DNA of 64,000 nucleotides from Micromussa lordhowensis. Taxonomy: Eukaryota > Cnidaria > Anthozoa > Scleractinia > Lobophylliidae. Both the position numbers and the translations under genes were made by a program. The DNA is taken from NCBI GenBank assembly GCA_964020085.1, contig OZ026603.1:6364046-6428045 (forward strand), written 5' to 3'. The notes under the pieces are model-generated. The model was not told the DNA's origin. It saw only the letters and a program-made list of their open reading frames with translations, and did no database searches. Positions 58,901 to 64,000 of the stretch are shown piece by piece (positions within the stretch are counted from its first letter, which is position 1; each line of letters starts with the position of its first letter).

Positions 58901-61237
58901 TAAGTAGATATGCTCCATACTTTTTCGCACTCGCTCGCTCGCAGTTTCGTTTCCTCTGCGTGCTTTTTGGAAGGAACGCCTGCTACACAGGCTACAGTGT
59001 ACAGACCTTTCTCCAGCTGACCACCTCCATGGCTCGCCGAAAGTGTCGCAGTGCTTCCTGGTAGTTTTGTAGGTTTTGGAGTGCGACTGCGCAATGAAAG
59101 TGGCATTCGAACAACTGTGAATTGATATGGAAGGAATGTTAGCGCCCAGTATCGAACTAATATATGAATATAAACAGACAATTTGCTGTTACCGTGTTAA
59201 GCTAGACTACGAGTTGTTGTGTTTTTCCTTGGTGCGTTGAGCAAGCTAAAAGCGGAAAAGTACGAAACACTCGACGAAACAAGATAAGAGAAGGAAAGCT
59301 AGATGTCCTTGTTGCCTTTAGCCACTGAGCTCACCCAGTTGATTCTTATTTCATACATAAAAACACCCACGAATGCGATAACAACGGACAGTTGTCTTAA
59401 AAGCTCATCAAGTCCTAAGTTTTAACATTAAAGAGACACAAAAGAGAGTAAGGGCCGGATGTACTTTAAATTCAAACACTGGCGCAACTCAGTTGATGAG
59501 GAAGAGCTAAAGAAACAAACAACAATCAAAGCAACACCAAACACACTGGCGACCGATACTGTTGGTCACGGATCAAACATATCAAGCCTGATTTTTAGGT
59601 AGGTGCCCTTATTTCCCGAGGCAGCTGGTTGCTATTCAACCTGCTTGGCCAGTTACTTTATTTGCAAGAGAATAAAAAAGAGAGGATGAAATTAGAGAAC
59701 GATTCTCCTGTGTATGAGCTGCTTCTTGGAATCTATTAATAGACAACGGCTATTTATAGAAAATGACTGATTGGCTAAACGCTCTCACGCAAATCTACAG
59801 ATCGTGACAATGAACCCCGGTTTACCTTGGGGTGGCTGAATCAGAATACGCCAAAAATATGGATGTCGTTACGTGCTACGAGGTCAAAGAAACGTGTTAA
59901 ATGTACCTTATACAGCGTGTTACGAACATGAAAATAGACTTCACACTGAAAGTATCAAAAGGCAATGGGATTTTTTCGGTATCTTACATCCCCCTGATAG
60001 GTATCGTCTCTAACCACAGACGTTAGAATATACAAACAAGTAATTGAATGTCACAGTAGTATTTAATAAAAGAATTCTTGTGCAACGCACCAGCAGCCGC
60101 AGTTTCTCTTTGTTGAAGTGCTTCCTCCATTTTGTTTTGTAGATTTGACGTAGCACTTCCTCATAATTGGCCTCCGCCTGGGGACAATTCAAGAAGAATG
60201 TCATCAAGTACTGTATCGGCAAGTTAGTGTTTAGGCCCAGCTGTGGAAATATTGGCTTAATTTTCGTTTCTTTGTTTACATGTCGACCGAGATGAAGATG
60301 AAGTCGAGGTGCATTGACATACGAAAAAACGAAAAAAGAAAACAGTATTATTCTCTTCACTGACTGGGTCGAGTAGCAGCCAAATTTAATTATGCGGTGC
60401 CATAAAGCAATAACATTATTTGAGTAAAACACCAATCATTAAAAAGGAAGCTAACGGAAAACAGTGTTAATTATGACATATTTCCTTACGCTGACTAAAA
60501 TATTTTCTATTATCGTAATTCTTCGATAGAAAATTACCGGTGAAGACATTTCTTAACGCCTTGTAATGTCACGGCAAGTCTTAACCACCATATATATTAT
60601 TCTTTTGGTCATTTTATATCCTTGCCTGCGATCGAACGCAGACTTAAATCCGCCGGCGAATCTGTTCAGTTGAGTTATTGCAGGTACTGAACTAATAAGT
60701 TTCCACGGCGATACGTCTTCAGTCAATTTTCAAGCCGGTTTTATCAAGAAATAAAATTTCACCTAACAAGGAGATATATAAAAAGCTTTCCATACTGCAT
60801 TTGTCGACAGAATTTTTATTTTTACAAAACAGTAAATAATATTTATAAAATAATTTTCTTATTCCGTCCATATTTCGATATTGTACATTCTAAACTCTTT
60901 ACCAGCGGTTTAAACTGCATGGTATTTTTACACATTTTCAGTCAAAATCTACAAAAACCTAGTTGAGATACGGGTTATCCGTACAAGAAAAATTGTATTT
61001 CAGTTTCGTTTGAAATTTTTAAAATAATTATGAAGCGACAGAAAGGCTAACTGTTTTATTCGGCGTAACCAATAGCGACATATATTTTGTCACTTTTAAT
61101 TTCCGAAAAGAAAATTACGTCGATAAAATTGTGCTCAAGATTGATTAAGTAAAAGAAATAATAGATGAAAATACCTTGCTCCAAGACTTCCGTCTTTCAG
61201 CTGACACAGCCGAAAGAAAAGCTCTTTGAGCCTCCAT
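52994..61237 (-). CDS. TPR-repeat protein, ten exons, 373 residues
   Basis: I assembled it from splice signals and phases. Exons in reading order: 61175-61237, 60091-60177, 59007-59114, 58251-58341, 57780-57841, 57539-57562, 55164-55214, 54723-54802, 53879-54006 and 52994-53421. Every junction agrees in phase and the total is 1,122 nt, including the TAA. Start ATG (61235-61237) gives MEAQRAFLSAV. Residues 55-85 (HFHCAVALQNLQNYQEAL) and 107-134 (HTGELNEALNSIDKAILLD, made only when exons 4 and 5 join) are TPR helix pairs, a fold that mediates protein-protein contacts. No signal peptide, so probably intracellular. Residues 146-162 are charged and helical; the last 140 are Ser/Thr/Asn-rich and probably disordered. 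The 24-nt sixth exon is the least certain. I cannot assign an orthologue. Confidence 0.7.
54150..54494. repeat. Intronic GACT/GGCT microsatellite
   Basis: Tetranucleotide array of GACT with interspersed GGCT units in the intron between exons 8 and 9 of the TPR gene. Decayed copies (TGACTGTCTGATCGAC-like) continue to about 54670. Same basic unit as the array at 648-976. Confidence 0.9.
55487..55589. repeat. Imperfect foldback palindrome
   Basis: A 103-bp imperfect palindrome. CAATTAGATTAT and GAGATTTCTAAGAGG on the left pair with CCTCATAGAAATCGAGA and ATAATCTAATTG on the right, around a centre of GAGACCGAAGGCC. It sits in the intron between exons 6 and 7 of the TPR gene. TAGTAGAATTCTA occurs just after it (55594) and again near 55945, so it may be one end of a larger element of about 460 bp. 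Confidence 0.6.
55985..56131. mobile_element. Short inverted-repeat element
   Basis: Two 47-bp imperfect arms, 55985-56031 and 56085-56131, in inverted orientation (GTATTCTCG...GGACTGG...TAGCTTG...GAGGCT and complement) around a 53-bp spacer. Non-coding, intronic in the TPR gene. MITE-like. Confidence 0.6.
57283..57297. repeat. Poly-G tract
   Basis: Run of about 15 G in the intron between exons 6 and 7 of the TPR gene. Confidence 0.8.
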
Positions 61238-62223
61238 GTTTGCTGATATGTCAAACAAGTCTCTTTTCTCGACAAATGTTTAACAGCTAATTGGCTCCTA
61301 GCGTTGACACATCGTTAGCGGAAATTTTATGCAACTCTGTATGGTGTTTCACAGACGGCTCTTTATCTAGGGACATCAACATAACTGTGTTTACGAGGAA
61401 AAGGAGTTCCAAAAAACAAATTTTAAAGCGACTGAACAATGGTGATTCATGTTTAGTTTAGCGCAAAGCAGCTGATACCACCAGGAGAATAGCTCGTTTA
61501 ATATGAATTGCATTCCTGATTTTGCATTTGTGCGGCAGATATGATGTCAACTAGCAAGGGATATTTATATATAGTCGCTCAAATTTATATTGTTAATTTG
61601 TAGTATTAAAACAGGGGATTCGAGATATTCTGTTCTAATAATATAATGCAAAATCCGTCTTTGTTTTATTTCGTTTCCTTAATATTATTTTTTGATAACA
61701 CAAAAAAATTCATGAAAACGAATATTTCAATCTAAGGAAACGAATCTAATCCATCGTTTATTCTGCTCTCGATTGTAATGTCTTCGAGCTCCCGTGAGTA
61801 AGTGTGCGAGGGCCCGGCCGTTTCTCAAAAGCCCCGGAAACTCTTCGGGCCCGCATGTTCATCTGTATCTAAAAACGGAGAAGTGTGGACGCCTGAAACT
61901 TCTTGTGCGAAGAGAATCTCTGTTTATATTAAGAATGCGTTAATAAAACAGCTCTGTAACCATAAGCTTCGAGATATTTTGCTAAGGCTTTCCGGGCGCG
62001 AAAACTTTTTCGGGACTTCAAGAAATGTAGTATTTCCGTGGGCGACTGGGTTCCAGATTACTTGATAATGAACGCGAGAATACTGGTACGAGTGCCGAGC
62101 CAAAAAAATGCCAGCGGTCGGTACCTAAATTCCTCGGGCCGTCACGTAACACTACTGGAATCACTTCTGCAACATAATTCGTGTCAGAGATAATTTGCCC
62201 CGACGATATTCTCGATTTTCAAG
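61238..62223. promoter_or_regulatory. Divergent intergenic region between the TPR gene and LAMTOR5
   Basis: 986 bp separates the two start codons, which face away from each other. It must contain both 5' UTRs and probably both promoters. The stretch 61800-62160 is noticeably richer in G and C, with GGGCCCGG and CTTCGGGCCCG motifs. An 87-codon open frame there (61802-62065) has no domain and looks like a repeat remnant. No TATA box can be assigned with confidence. Confidence 0.45.
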
Positions 62224-63927
62224 ATGGAAAAGTCTTTAGAGTCTCATTTAGATGACATGTAAGTTTGCTTTACATCTTTTCATTATTAGGTCAACAAGCA
62301 TTCATTCTAGAAATGTTATTTGAATGTTTTCTTCTAGCATGTCCGAACATGGCGTCATTGGAGTGTTATGTAGCGATCAACAAGGACTAGCTCTGTCAGG
62401 TCAGTGGATTAAGCTTAAGCTCATGTTTATAGACTTACATCTCACATTTGCAGGCATCAGAAGAAATCGTTAAATTATGTATTATCAATGAAACTTCATT
62501 ATAGATTGAAACTAAATTGCTAAAGTCACTTGCTGATCACATGACTTTTTATACTTCATGAGGTGATTGAGAAAATTACTCAGTCATTGTGATTGGCTGA
62601 CAGAAGGCAAAATACATCGTTAATTTTTAATGTGCACAGCAGAGTAAATAATACAGGTTCATTCAAAATTTTGTTAGTCATAATAAATGTGTAATCATAT
62701 GAAAGTTCAAGGTGTAGTTCCAGAAAATATCCATACATCCCCACCACCTACACGGAGGGGAAAAAGGGCAGGAAAAAAACCCTAACTAATCAGATTGCAG
62801 TCTTAAAGTTTTGAAATAGCTTCTGACTGTTAATTATCATTTATCAAGCTGACATTTTTATTCAGACTCACGACAGTACTTAGGCTAATTTCACTTGTCC
62901 ATTGGGCCATTGAAGTTCTATTTTCAGGGGGCTGGAACCTAAATTAAGCCCAGCCCCCTCACCTTTATTATATATAAATAGCTGTTTTAAATTTCAACGA
63001 TTACTTTTGAAAATGCATGTAGAGTACATACGAAATGTCAAGTCATAATCAAAATGAACAAGTTTAATATGTTTATCACTGCTGTTTGCGTCTTATTTTT
63101 GATCAAATTACGATGGCCCAAGAACAAAAGTTTTTACAATACAGTTTGAATAAATCTTATTTGAAAAAATTAAATTTGCCACCATTTTGGCTCACCATTA
63201 GCCTTAATCTTTTCCTGTGGACAATGGAGCTGTTATGTATGTAGAACAAGGAATATGTAACTTACATGTAACAATACAATTTACTGTATTTTCAGAAGCA
63301 CTCTTCATTGACAGCATTTTTGCAGATACATGTACAGCACTCACTTTTTCCCTCTAATTTATGCATCACTCAATTCTAGTAGTGCCTATCCCCTCAGGCC
63401 AACCCCTTGAAAATCCCCTGGGGTAGAGACAAATTCCCTGTGATTGAGTCAAATATATGGGTCAAATACCCGAGGATAAGAGAAAAACAGGACAATATCA
63501 TGTACATGTGCCTTCTCAGCTACATGTGAGACCGAACCCACAAGGATGACAAAGGCTTTGGGAATTTCAAATGTACCAACCCCAGGATTAAGGTGTGAGT
63601 AAAATTAATGACTGGAGGATAGGCGCTGCTGGAATTGGCTAATTAAAAGCAAATTATACAAACTTCCATTCCTTGATCTACATGTATGTCGCATGCTTGA
63701 TTTAATTTAGGTTTGGTTTTGATTGAAGTAATTATATAAAAGTGCACATTTACTTTTAACTTTTCTGAGTTACTGTAATTTTAAATTATTGCTTTTCTTC
63801 CTTAAATAGCTAAAGGTACTGCAAATCCTATGTATGCAGGACATGTTTGCTCCTTGGTGCAAAATGCAAAGAAACTTTATCCAGGCACTGAAGCTCAGCC
63901 TGTCATCTGTTTAGAGTCGGATGCATG
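62224..63927 (+). CDS. LAMTOR5: LAMTOR5, Ragulator complex subunit (5' three exons, partial)
   Basis: LAMTOR5 (also HBXIP) is a small roadblock-fold subunit of the lysosomal Ragulator complex, which anchors Rag GTPases and activates mTORC1 in response to amino acids. Exons: 62224-62258 (donor GTAAGT), 62338-62399 (acceptor TTCTAG, donor GTCAGT) and 63810-63927 (acceptor AAATAG, donor GTAAGA). Phases 2, 1 and 2 are consistent. The translation begins MEKSLESHLDD, then GVIGVLCSDQQGLAL, then AGHVCSLVQNAKKLYP and PVICLESD. These match the family's N-terminal helix, first strand (GVLC-D-QGL), central helix and CLESD strand. 71 complete codons are present of a usual length of about 90, so the C-terminus lies beyond the window. 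Confidence 0.9.
62926..62959. repeat. Perfect 10-bp stem hairpin in LAMTOR5 intron 2
   Basis: AGGGGGCTGG pairs with CCAGCCCCCT around a 14-nt loop. No terminator or RNA gene context; probably a repeat remnant. Confidence 0.5.
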
Positions 63928-64000
63928 GTAAGACACTGTTCTGTGTTAGGTGAAGTGCTTACGTACATGTTCATGTAAGTAGGTTAAGTCTGCATACGAG

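Noticed and set aside
61802..62065. 87-codon plus-strand frame upstream of LAMTOR5
   Set aside because: No domain, and it lies in a GC-rich patch with repeated CGGGCCCG motifs; LAMTOR5 has a clear start at 62224.

Overview
The window looks like nuclear DNA from an animal, most likely a cnidarian (anthozoan). The genes are split by introns with GT-AG borders. One gene matches the animal Ragulator subunit LAMTOR5, another carries a secreted thrombospondin type-1 domain, and most of the sequence is AT-rich non-coding DNA full of inverted-repeat elements and tandem repeats. The anthozoan assignment is inference from gene types and repeat style; no ribosomal or mitochondrial marker is present.

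Layout: 1-7.1 kb holds no convincing gene. It has a GACT/GAAT microsatellite between two direct repeats, a small inverted-repeat element with an AAT run, and a 1.85-1.9 kb block duplicated in tandem. 7.1-9.9 kb holds the 5' part of a plus-strand gene for a secreted TSP1 protein with a Thr/Pro/Ser-rich stalk. 10.2-11.0 kb holds an inverted-repeat element whose right end abuts and slightly overlaps an exon encoding the second half of a PH-like domain. 11-13.4 kb shows nothing convincing.

13.469-50.799 kb is the dominant feature: a head-to-tail array of one short unit (1.54 kb) and eleven long units (about 3.26 kb each, nearly identical by eye). The long unit equals the short unit plus a 1.7 kb insert with perfect 28-bp terminal inverted repeats, flanked by a target-site duplication. 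The first, short unit keeps the empty insertion site, so the order of events can be read: a 1.54 kb repeat existed, the element inserted into one copy, and the composite was then amplified. Each unit also carries a decayed LINE-like ORF2 C-terminus (minus strand), two perfect NRF1-type palindromes and, inside the insert, an exon-like open frame ending at a GTGAGT donor. Linked variants shared by neighbouring units show local amplification or conversion, and the right-edge units are the most divergent.

50.8-52.7 kb is gene-free with two inverted-repeat elements. 52.99-61.24 kb is a minus-strand gene of ten exons that I assembled by splice phase; it encodes a 373-residue TPR protein. About 1 kb away and divergent from it, LAMTOR5 starts at 62,224 and runs off the right edge after three coding exons. 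The two share a putative bidirectional promoter region.
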